Shown: positions 1 to 6,796 of the stretch, in pieces
Layout: each line of letters starts with the position of its first letter
Numbering within the stretch: the first letter of the stretch is position 1
Source: CAZVJA01 sp964626885
GTDB taxonomy: Bacteria > Planctomycetota > Planctomycetia > Planctomycetales > Planctomycetaceae
Direction: 5' to 3'
Assembly (NCBI GenBank): GCA_964626885.1
Contig: CAZVJA010000128.1
Span: 1-14,539 of the forward strand
Length of the DNA: 14,539 nucleotides
Translations under genes and position numbers: made by a program
The notes under the pieces: generated by a model
The model's input: only the letters and a program-made list of their open reading frames with translations
Told to the model about the DNA's origin: nothing
Database searches by the model: none

Positions 1-124
1 GCCGGTCGGCGTAATTGAAGAAGCAAATAAACCACAGCATCCCGACGACCCACCATTTGTAATTCGGCGAGTGCTTGAAGTCGGTTGAGTCGAGGTTGTT
101 TGACGAAAAGTCGGAATCGTTCAC
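1..124 (-). CDS. MFS transporter, N-terminal fragment (runs off the left edge)
   Basis: Reading the minus strand from a GTG at 124-122 gives 41 codons open to the window edge. The product has a polar N-terminus of about 22 residues (VNDSDFSSNN...), then YKWWVVGMLWFICFFNYADR at residues 22-41. This is the start of the first membrane helix plus the NYADR motif typical of major facilitator superfamily transporters, in particular the organic-anion/sugar-phosphate-like group, so it is probably an inner-membrane secondary transporter. The start is supported by a strong ribosome binding site, GAGGAG (minus strand, 135-130), five bases before the GTG. A TACAAT box lies further upstream (178-173, minus) but I see no convincing -35 partner. 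Substrate cannot be inferred from this fragment. The family call rests on the helix-1 motif only. Confidence 0.72.
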   Translation of the reverse strand, partial: MNDSDFSSNNLDSTDFKHSPNYKWWVVGMLWFICFFNYADR

Positions 125-202
125 GGATGCTCCTCGGGATCTTTAAGACGCGCGGGAGAAATGAAGGTCCCCATTGTAACGGCGACGCTGGGGATCGAAA
201 GC

Positions 203-247
203 AAAAAAGCTCACGGAAGCGCTTCCCTCGGGCAAATCAGTGAGCTT
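203..247 (-). terminator. Intrinsic terminator spanning the helicase stop codon
   Basis: On the minus strand, AAGCTCAC (247-240) pairs perfectly with GTGAGCTT (214-207), and the run of six T (208-203) begins at the foot of the stem. The loop holds a second perfect palindrome, GGAAGCGCTTCC (226-215). The 5' arm of the stem is the helicase's last codons, with the TGA lying directly after it inside the loop. It should end helicase transcription before the MFS gene downstream on the same strand, so the two are probably separate transcription units. The 25-base loop is larger than usual, which lowers certainty. Confidence 0.6.
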
Positions 248-2651
248 CACCCGTCACAACATCCGGCGCGGTTTGCGCCGATTCAATCGCCCGATCGGTG
301 CTGTCGGGATCAACCCGTCGGCAGCACTCGGTGAGTTGATCCGCCAGTGAACGCATGTCGGCACGCCATTCGTCCGCGCTCACGTCGGGAGGCGAGACCT
401 GCGCGAATTCGCCGCACAAGAGTATCAGCCGCAGCAGGTGACGAAACACAATCCCTTCCTGCCGGACAATGCTCTTCGATGTGACGTACTTGTTGAAGTC
501 TCCCCCCTGGCGCAGCAGCTCGCCCGCCGCCCAGACCGGCTGCGTCCGCAAGTCGGCCACGCCGGGAAATTCCGAATCGAACAGCAGGCGAAGCTTCTCG
601 GCGAGCGTCGGCGTCCAGCGCAGCTCCCAGGGGAGATCCTCGTGCGACTTGTCGCGCAATTGTTCGGCGGTGACGAGACCTCGTTGCAATAAAAGCGGGT
701 CGAGCTTGTTCGTCGCCAGCGGCCCGGGTGGAAGTTCGCCCATCGGCGGCACGCGCACGTCGCGCGACATCGAGCCCGGCATTTCCAGAACACTTTCGAA
801 CGCTTGAATCCGCTCGTCCCGATCAGCTAGGCCGAGGTGCGATACCAGAAAGGCTCCATACACCGGGTTGACGCTGCGGAACACCAGCAGCTTATCGAGT
901 TCCGGAGTCGGGTGGGCGAACATTGGCTGATAGGCCGGTCGTGCCGGCTCGGGACGTTTCTCCTTTTCGTCGGGACGACCTTTCGACGCTTCTTCTTTGG
1001 CTGCTCCGCGCGCTTCCAGAATCAGGGCGGCGAAGCTCCCCGGCTTCGGTGGAGGAGGCCTGTCGGCGGGAGTCGATGCTCCGGCCTCTTCCGCGGCGTT
1101 CGATTGCTCCGATTCCACCTCCACCTTGGGTGGAGGCGGATCGAGTGTGACATAGCCTCCCGCTTCGAGTGTCAGCAGCATCCGCGTGAGCGCCTTCTCA
1201 CCCGCTTCCAATCGCTTGGGGTCCATCATCCGTTTACGGACGACGTCGCGCAACCGATCAACTTCGGGGGAAATTTCGAGCAGGTACGCCACCAGCCGCC
1301 AGGGGAGTTGCCCTTTGCTGTACAACTTGCCGGGCGGGGCTTCAATCAGCTTCTGGAACTGTGCTTCGTTCCAGTATTGCTCCGTCTTGCGGCGCGTCGG
1401 CATTTTTTTCTTGAGCTGCTTCTTCGCGCGGATCAGCAGCGGGTCTTTCGTGTCCTCCGGGATCTGGTTGTATTTCTCCATGAACCGCAGAATCTTGACG
1501 TCGTCCTCGTGCGCCAGGCAGTAAACATGCCCACGCGTGTCGAACTGCGGCCGGCCGGCACGACCGCAAATCTGGTGCATCGCGCTGGAGTCGATCAGCT
1601 TCTTGTCACCCGGCGGACCTTTCATCAATGTCGTGAGCACGACCGACCTCGCCGGCAGATTGATCCCCGCCGCCAGCGTTTCGGTGCAGACGCAGACCGA
1701 CAGCAGCTTCCGTTGGAACAGTTCCTCCACAACGCGTCGATATTTGGGAAGCAGACCCGCATGATGCACGCCAACGCCTCGAAGCAGCACCTGTTTTAAC
1801 TTTGGCCCGGCACCGTGCGACCAGTCGTGCTGGTCGACCTCTGCTAATAATCGCTTCTGCTGGCCGTCCGCGAGTAACGACTTTCCCTTGAGCTGTTCCG
1901 CGACCGACCAGCATTCGTCCCGATTGAAACAGAACACCAGCGCCGGAGTGCGGCGAGACTCGTCATCCCCTTCCGCCATAATCTCCAGTTGCTCGTTCAG
2001 CAACTCGTCGCCGATCCAGTGATACTCCAGCGGCACCTTCCGCTCGGTGCTCTGTACGAGTTGCACTTTGCGTCCGTGGCTGCGATTGAGCCAGACAATG
2101 AATTCCGCTGAGTTCCCCACCGTGGCGGAAAGCAACAGCAACCGTACATGCTTGGGAAGCAATGCCAGGGCCAATTCCCAGACGATTCCCCGCTCCGGAT
2201 CAGCGAAGCTGTGGAACTCGTCCATCACGACGGACGAGACGTTGCCGAAGTCGAACGCTTCGGTGTGCAGCAGACGATTCAGCAGGATTTCGGCCACGAC
2301 CACCCGCACCAGGGCCTGCGGATTGACGCAGCGGTTGCCGGTGACCAGCCCCACGTCATCGGGAGAAAATCCCCAGCGTACCGCCGCGGCCTGCATTTCC
2401 TGAAACTTCTGCTCGGTGAGGGCGATCAGCGGTGTCGTGTAATACGCGACCCTCCGGGTGTGCAGCGCCTCATATAAGGCTGCCTCGGCGATCAGCGTCT
2501 TGCCGGTGCCGGTCGGCGCGCAGACGAGCACACCTTCGTCACACGTGAACCACGCCAGCAGCGCTTCCTCCTGCACCGGGTACGGCGCGTAGGGCAACTG
2601 TTCGAGATATCTCGAACCGAGTTCATCGCGGGACGGGACGGAGTCTGTCAT
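237..2651 (-). CDS. Ski2-like DEAD/DEAH-box helicase with long C-terminal extension
   Basis: A superfamily 2 ATP-dependent nucleic-acid helicase of about 804 residues. Visible motifs, numbered from the ATG at 2651: Walker A APTGTGKT 45-52; motif Ia TTPLIALTEQKF near 72-83; motif II DEFH 144-147; motif III SAT 175-177; the Ski2/Hel308-type HHAGLLP at 296-302; TETLAAGINLP near 323-333; motif VI QICGRAGRP 360-368. Residues after about 390 match no domain I recognise. They include a proline- and charge-rich linker (about 505-575) and a final helical segment. The same frame is open to an ATG at 2759, but the extra 36 residues are Asn/Ser-rich and would leave two bases before the divergent gene's start. 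The VSSVVMDEFHSF context and HHAGLLP favour a Ski2/Mtr4/Hel308-like enzyme over RecQ or RhlE types. RNA versus DNA substrate is not decidable from sequence. Confidence 0.88.
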   Translation of the reverse strand: MTDSVPSRDELGSRYLEQLPYAPYPVQEEALLAWFTCDEGVLVCAPTGTGKTLIAEAALYEALHTRRVAYYTTPLIALTEQKFQEMQAAAVRWGFSPDDVGLVTGNRCVNPQALVRVVVAEILLNRLLHTEAFDFGNVSSVVMDEFHSFADPERGIVWELALALLPKHVRLLLLSATVGNSAEFIVWLNRSHGRKVQLVQSTERKVPLEYHWIGDELLNEQLEIMAEGDDESRRTPALVFCFNRDECWSVAEQLKGKSLLADGQQKRLLAEVDQHDWSHGAGPKLKQVLLRGVGVHHAGLLPKYRRVVEELFQRKLLSVCVCTETLAAGINLPARSVVLTTLMKGPPGDKKLIDSSAMHQICGRAGRPQFDTRGHVYCLAHEDDVKILRFMEKYNQIPEDTKDPLLIRAKKQLKKKMPTRRKTEQYWNEAQFQKLIEAPPGKLYSKGQLPWRLVAYLLEISPEVDRLRDVVRKRMMDPKRLEAGEKALTRMLLTLEAGGYVTLDPPPPKVEVESEQSNAAEEAGASTPADRPPPPKPGSFAALILEARGAAKEEASKGRPDEKEKRPEPARPAYQPMFAHPTPELDKLLVFRSVNPVYGAFLVSHLGLADRDERIQAFESVLEMPGSMSRDVRVPPMGELPPGPLATNKLDPLLLQRGLVTAEQLRDKSHEDLPWELRWTPTLAEKLRLLFDSEFPGVADLRTQPVWAAGELLRQGGDFNKYVTSKSIVRQEGIVFRHLLRLILLCGEFAQVSPPDVSADEWRADMRSLADQLTECCRRVDPDSTDRAIESAQTAPDVVTGEAH

Positions 2652-2761
2652 ACAATTATTCGCGTTGAGAGTGTGTGACGAGGTTGTCATCATAGGGGAA
2701 CGACCGTTGTGTGGCGACTCTGGGCGATTTCCATTGTTCGAAGCTTTGATAGACCTCATTC

Positions 2762-3904
2762 ATGACTGAGACTGACTCCACTTGGGACGATTTCCGCGCG
2801 TTGATGCCGGTCACGCGGAGTTGGACCTATTTCGATCATGCGGGAGTTTCGCCGCTCCCGGTGCCGGTGCAGCAGGCAGTGAACGACTGGGCGGCCGACA
2901 TGGCTGCCAACGGCGCGGTCCACTGGAGCCGCTGGCGGCAAAACGTCGAAATCGTGCGTGATCTGGGAGCGAACCTGCTCGGCGCGCAGCGGGACGAAGT
3001 GGCCGTCATTCATAACACGACCGAAGGGATCAATCTTGTCGCGGAAGGATTTCCCTGGCAGCCGGGGGATAACGTCGTCACCGTCGCGGCCGAGTTTCCG
3101 TCGAACCGTTTCCCCTGGATGAACCTCGCGTCGCGCGGTGTCGAAGCGAGGCTCGTCCCGGCTCCCGACGAACGGCTCAATCTTCGCGAATTAGAGCAGG
3201 CGTGCAATGCCCGTACGCGAATCATCGCCGTAAGTTGGGTTGGCTATGCGACCGGCTGGCGGAACGACGTGAACGCATTAGTGGAGATCGCCCATCGCCG
3301 CGGCGCGTATTTGTTCCTCGATGCGATCCAGGGGCTCGGCGTGCTGCCGCTCAATGTCCGTGAGACGCCGGTCGATTTTCTGTCGGCCGACGGGCACAAG
3401 TGGCTGCTCGGTCCCGAAGGGGCGGGGTTGTTCTACCTGCGGCGTGAGCATCTCGACCTGTTGCGGCCGATCGGCGTCGGCTGGCACAGCGTCACCAGCG
3501 CCGGCGACTTCACTGACCCGACGATGAACATCAAACCTTCGGCTGACCGTTACGAAGGGGGAACGCACAACTACGCGGGAATTGCGGGATTGGCCGCCAG
3601 CTTGAAGATGCTCGCCGACATTGGCACCCCAGCCATCACCGCACGGCTGCGCGAGGTGACCGACCTTTTGTGCCGGCGACTGCCGGAAGCCGGCGCGATT
3701 GTTGCCAGCGACCGGGGCGAGCACCGATGGTCGGGGATTGTGTCATTCGAATTACCGGGGCGCAACCCGGTGGAGCTGAAAAAGCATTGCCGCCAGCATG
3801 GGGTCGCCTTGAATCAACGCGCCGGCCGCATGCGCGCGAGCGCCCATGTCTACAACAACGGGGACGACATCGACCGGCTGGTGAACGCGCTGCGTCAGGC
3901 GTAA
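2762..3904 (+). CDS. Class-V aminotransferase-fold PLP enzyme (no desulfurase cysteine)
   Basis: A 380-residue fold-type I PLP enzyme of the class-V aminotransferase / NifS-like family. Key elements: YFDHAGVSPLP near 23-33; N-T-T-E-G-I at 85-90 for the phosphate-binding region; LDAIQ with Asp187 to hold the pyridine nitrogen and Gln190; SADGHKW with His212 and the Schiff-base Lys213; RYEGGTHN 263-270; and a C-terminal small domain ending in YNNGDDIDRLVNAL. At the position where SufS/CsdA enzymes carry RxGxxC, this protein has RAGRMR, so the sulfur-accepting Cys is missing. That argues against a classical cysteine desulfurase and for an epimerase, lyase or transaminase activity of unknown substrate. 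The start at 2762 gives a normal family N-terminus, though no Shine-Dalgarno is evident; another ATG lies at 2804. The gene is divergent from the helicase. Confidence 0.87.
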   Translation: MTETDSTWDDFRALMPVTRSWTYFDHAGVSPLPVPVQQAVNDWAADMAANGAVHWSRWRQNVEIVRDLGANLLGAQRDEVAVIHNTTEGINLVAEGFPWQPGDNVVTVAAEFPSNRFPWMNLASRGVEARLVPAPDERLNLRELEQACNARTRIIAVSWVGYATGWRNDVNALVEIAHRRGAYLFLDAIQGLGVLPLNVRETPVDFLSADGHKWLLGPEGAGLFYLRREHLDLLRPIGVGWHSVTSAGDFTDPTMNIKPSADRYEGGTHNYAGIAGLAASLKMLADIGTPAITARLREVTDLLCRRLPEAGAIVASDRGEHRWSGIVSFELPGRNPVELKKHCRQHGVALNQRAGRMRASAHVYNNGDDIDRLVNALRQA

Positions 3905-3921
3905 CGCCGAACGAAGCTATT

Positions 3922-4172
3922 CACCACGGAGACACGGAGTTCACTGAGAAGACCATTTAATGAGGAATGCAGGAAGTCAGGAGAAATACCGGGAGTAGAT
4001 TGGATTATTCCAACAGGTTGATCCGGGGTTGAACGTAGTTTTCACGAGAACAATCGAGTTTGATGTTGTCCGGAAAATCGATCTTCGGTTTCCCCTTTTC
4101 CTGTCTTCCTGGTTTCCTTATTGAAATTGTCCTTCTGTCTTTCTCTCAGTGATCTCCGTGTCTCCGTGTTGA
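3922..4172. repeat. Long imperfect inverted repeat, ACGGAGACACGGAG family (copy 1)
   Basis: This fills the gap between two convergent genes. The outer arms share ACGGAGACACGGAG (3926-3939) and its exact reverse complement (4154-4167), extended by TCACTGAGA (3941-3949) against TCTCAGTGA (4144-4152). Inner arms carry a 24-base core at 3959-3982 and, inverted, at 4099-4122, both containing AGGAA, a two-base variable step, then CAGGAAG. About 115 bases of non-repeated sequence form the centre. The same core occurs twice more near 10258-10459. No open frame, transposase or clear target duplication is seen. It may act as a bidirectional terminator or be a non-autonomous mobile repeat; both are inference. 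Confidence 0.8.
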
Positions 4173-4201
4173 TCTCTGCAAACCGGCGCGGTGGGCGAAC
4201 G

Positions 4202-5680
4202 TCACGGCGCGGGGGATCGCGTAATTCGTGCTTGTGGCAAAGCCTTCTTCAGCCGATTGACGGCTTCATCACTGACGTTCGTCTTGGATAGGCGAACCCA
4301 TTGAAGGCTCGGGGCACTCTCCAGGTATTGCAGGCCGTCGTCGGTGATGTTCGTCCCTGAGAGATCAATCGAATTCAAACTCCGCAACTTGCCAAGGTGC
4401 TTGAGCGAGGCGTCGGTGATGAGTGTTTCTTTGAGTGACAGAAACTCAAACCGCCCCAATTCACAAAGTTTTCGAAGGATCTCGTCACCAATTGGGACAG
4501 CTTCCAAATATAAAACAGTACAAGCACGGGCTTGTGACAGCGCTTCTGCAGTGACCACGTTGACCGAGCAATGCCTCAACGTCACAGATAAAACAGCGGA
4601 ATGCACCTTAAAGAACTCCTGCAACCCGTCGTCGGTCACACCGGTACCATCGAATTCGATCTGGTTGAGCCTCGTGCAGTTCGCGAGATGCTTGAGCCCG
4701 GCGTCGGTGAAACTGGGCCCTGCCAATGACAGATAAGTAAGCGAGTTCTTGGTTGAAAGGTGTGCCAACCCGGCATCGCCGATCGAACCCTTGCCCAACT
4801 GCAACGACGATAGCCGCCCAAGATTCGAGATAGGCGCCAGCCCGGCATCGGTGACCTGGGTTCCTCGAAGATCCAGCCAGCCAAGTTCCTGAAATGCTCC
4901 CAATCGCTTCAACCCCTCATCGGTAAAGTTCTTGCCGGCTCCGAATCCGGAAAGTGTGACTTCCTTCCCTTTGAGAACTTCGAGCGCGCCGTCTCCCGTG
5001 TGGGTGTTGCTCAAGTTCAGCCAATTGAGGGAATAGAGCTTTGAAAGGTGCTGCAAGCCGGCGTCTGTAACGCTCGTTCCGTCCAGCGTCAGGGAAGTGA
5101 GATTCTGCATCCCAGCCAGTTGACGCAACCCTTCATCGCCGATGGTGGTGCCCGACAGTGCAATGTGTGTGAGCCCAGTCATTTTCGACAGGTGGCTCAT
5201 CCCCACGTCGGTGATTCGAGACTTACTCAACAGAAGTGAGTTGATTGTCGTGGCGCCGGACAGCGCGGCCAGACCATCGTCGCCGACGTTCGTGTCCTGC
5301 AGCAGAAGTTCCAGCCGCTCAATATCGCGCAGCTCCGGGTGCGCCACAATCCACGCGTCGTCAATCTGTTTGCCGTCAAGCAGAATATCTACTTGAGAAA
5401 AACCACGGCGACCGACGAAGGGGCGGAGCATGAACGGAACTCCAGGCGAATTGTCGTAAATTTCCACCGCGCCGCCGGCTTGCTCGACCTCGCTTTTGAG
5501 GCGGTCGATCGCGCGACGACTGAAGACGCCGGGAAGCATGATCCGCAATCCCAGTGCAGCGCACGCGAGAAAAATGACGACGAGCATCCACTGCGCCATC
5601 GATAGGCGGAAGCGGCGCGGTGGAGACTGCGGTTCCTCCTCCGGTGCGGACGCGGACGGTACTACGTGTTCGGGAGCCAT
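4202..5680 (-). CDS. Membrane-anchored leucine-rich-repeat protein
   Basis: 492 residues. A short proline/glutamate-rich cytoplasmic N-terminus is followed by one membrane helix (about 28-50, MAQWMLVVIFLACAALGLRI), so the rest is likely exported and anchored. Residues 117-485 form about fifteen leucine-rich repeats of the xTDxGLxxL kind, beginning at residues 131, 155, 179, 203, 227, 251, 275, 299, 323, 347, 374, 396, 420, 444 and 468. The period is exactly 24 except around 347-396, where the steps are 27 and 22. Such domains bind proteins or other ligands; none is identifiable here. The start at 5680 is supported by AGGA nine bases upstream. Proteins of this repeat type are common in planctomycetes. 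No catalytic domain is visible. Confidence 0.85.
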   Translation of the reverse strand: MAPEHVVPSASAPEEEPQSPPRRFRLSMAQWMLVVIFLACAALGLRIMLPGVFSRRAIDRLKSEVEQAGGAVEIYDNSPGVPFMLRPFVGRRGFSQVDILLDGKQIDDAWIVAHPELRDIERLELLLQDTNVGDDGLAALSGATTINSLLLSKSRITDVGMSHLSKMTGLTHIALSGTTIGDEGLRQLAGMQNLTSLTLDGTSVTDAGLQHLSKLYSLNWLNLSNTHTGDGALEVLKGKEVTLSGFGAGKNFTDEGLKRLGAFQELGWLDLRGTQVTDAGLAPISNLGRLSSLQLGKGSIGDAGLAHLSTKNSLTYLSLAGPSFTDAGLKHLANCTRLNQIEFDGTGVTDDGLQEFFKVHSAVLSVTLRHCSVNVVTAEALSQARACTVLYLEAVPIGDEILRKLCELGRFEFLSLKETLITDASLKHLGKLRSLNSIDLSGTNITDDGLQYLESAPSLQWVRLSKTNVSDEAVNRLKKALPQARITRSPAP

Positions 5681-5731
5681 GCGACAATCCTGAGAGTGAT
5701 TCGCGCAGATGCTGAATTATTAACAGGTAAT

Positions 5732-5746
5732 GGCGATTGTATCGCC
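5732..5746. promoter_or_regulatory. Perfect short palindrome upstream of the LRR gene
   Basis: GGCGAT, a three-base spacer, then ATCGCC: a perfect six-base inverted repeat in the 131-base gap between the two minus-strand membrane-protein genes. It lies about 50-65 bases upstream of the LRR start. It has no T-run on either side, so it is a weak terminator candidate. An operator or RNA hairpin is equally possible. Confidence 0.3.
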
Positions 5747-5811
5747 GGGGGGGCGGAACCGGAAGACCCTCGCTGACGGTGAAGCTGCCCAAGGACTTGA
5801 CGTGGGGCAGG

Positions 5812-6477
5812 CTACCGCGGAGCCGAATCGGCGTCCGTGCTAATCTGACCATCAGAGGGGCGTTGTTGTTCTGTTGCCCGACGTTGTTCGAGGTAGGCGA
5901 ACAGAAAAATCGTTGCGGCCAGGATGACTCCCCCGCCGCCATAGAAGTTCCGTTTTGGGTCGGTGTTATAGGCGCTTTGATTCGGCCAGGTTGTCGTGGC
6001 GAATTGAATGTCGAAGAGGTTGTCACAGTTCCAAAGAATGAATGCCAGGTTCACGAGCTTGGGCCAGAGAAAAAGTACGATGACCGCTGCGACTTCAAGG
6101 ATCAACGACCGCGTATGGGCACTGTTCCAATCGTTCCGTCTTCCTTCCCACCAGAGCACGAATGCTCCCAAGAGGAAGAGGATGAGGCCTCCCAGCAGAC
6201 TGCTGACATCCACCAGATACTCGTATCTCAGCTTGTGGATCGGCGGTCCGTCCGGCGCGAAAAACTGGGGCGGCACTTGTATCTGTTGCCACATGACGTT
6301 CGCAAACCACTCGACGAACGTGGCAATGACGGCAGCCGAAACGAGAATGACACAAATGGAAATCACTGGGCGGCCGGCCGGGCTCTGAATCTTGTCCCGT
6401 TCCAGGGGCGCGCACTCCTTCTCCGGTCGTCCCCATTGCACCGGCTGCCACCGGATGTCATTCATCCATCTGGTCAC
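5812..6477 (-). CDS. Unrecognised integral membrane protein, four predicted helices
   Basis: 221 residues, family not recognised. Hydrophobic segments lie at about 38-58, 88-110, 124-149 and 181-197, separated by charged or aromatic loops. The loop at 59-87 is rich in Pro, Gln and Phe, and the loop at 150-178 has a Cys151 and many Asn/Asp/Thr residues. The C-terminus (198-221) is hydrophilic and Gln/Ser/Asp-rich. The start is GTG at 6477-6475, chosen because AAAGGA sits seven bases upstream on the minus strand; the ATG four codons later (6465) lacks any such site. It is upstream of the LRR gene on the same strand with a 131-base gap, so co-transcription is possible but not shown. Nothing indicates function beyond membrane location. 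Confidence 0.7.
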   Translation of the reverse strand: MTRWMNDIRWQPVQWGRPEKECAPLERDKIQSPAGRPVISICVILVSAAVIATFVEWFANVMWQQIQVPPQFFAPDGPPIHKLRYEYLVDVSSLLGGLILFLLGAFVLWWEGRRNDWNSAHTRSLILEVAAVIVLFLWPKLVNLAFILWNCDNLFDIQFATTTWPNQSAYNTDPKRNFYGGGGVILAATIFLFAYLEQRRATEQQRPSDGQISTDADSAPR

Positions 6478-6796
6478 GCGTCGGTCCTTTCAGACTGAGG
6501 TCGTCGACCTGGCGTCGGAATCCGTATGGCTGCCCCGCACCTGCCATTGATCCCTTCACTGCCGCGGCCGGCGAGGATTACTCCGGTGCTCCACTCTGGA
6601 TGATACGGGCGTAAAGCCCGGAATGTCCAGAAGTTCGGTTGGTGTGACGAGCGTGGAAACGGGCCTCGTTCGACGGTCGGATTCGTCTGGACGGAATTTG
6701 GCGGAACGTGTTTAATTCCAAACCCTTTCGAGCAGGGCCGAGCTTGGCTTCCCGTCTCGTTTGTACTACCGCCGCGCATTGAGGCTTTCGACCGCC
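6478..6796. other. Intergenic region between divergent membrane-protein genes
   Basis: This 319-base stretch separates the divergently oriented four-helix protein and ABC exporter. I see no credible coding frame. The only structure is a small hairpin, CGGGC-GTAAA-GCCCG (6606-6620), with no T-run. Promoters for both flanking genes must lie here, but no -35/-10 pair stands out. The frame of the ABC gene stays open upstream to a TTG at 6761, which I judge non-coding. Confidence 0.5.

Noticed and set aside
837..1799. 320-codon open frame on the plus strand, antisense to the helicase
   Set aside because: Shadow of the helicase coding strand; composition dominated by Arg, Leu and Phe, with no family resemblance.
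3905..4201. CRISPR array or tandem repeat in the gap after the class-V gene
   Set aside because: The repeats are inverted, imperfect and occur once per arm; there are no regularly spaced direct repeats and no cas genes.
6606..6620. CGGGC/GCCCG hairpin as a terminator
   Set aside because: Only five base pairs, no T-run on either strand, and it lies between divergent genes where no terminator is needed.
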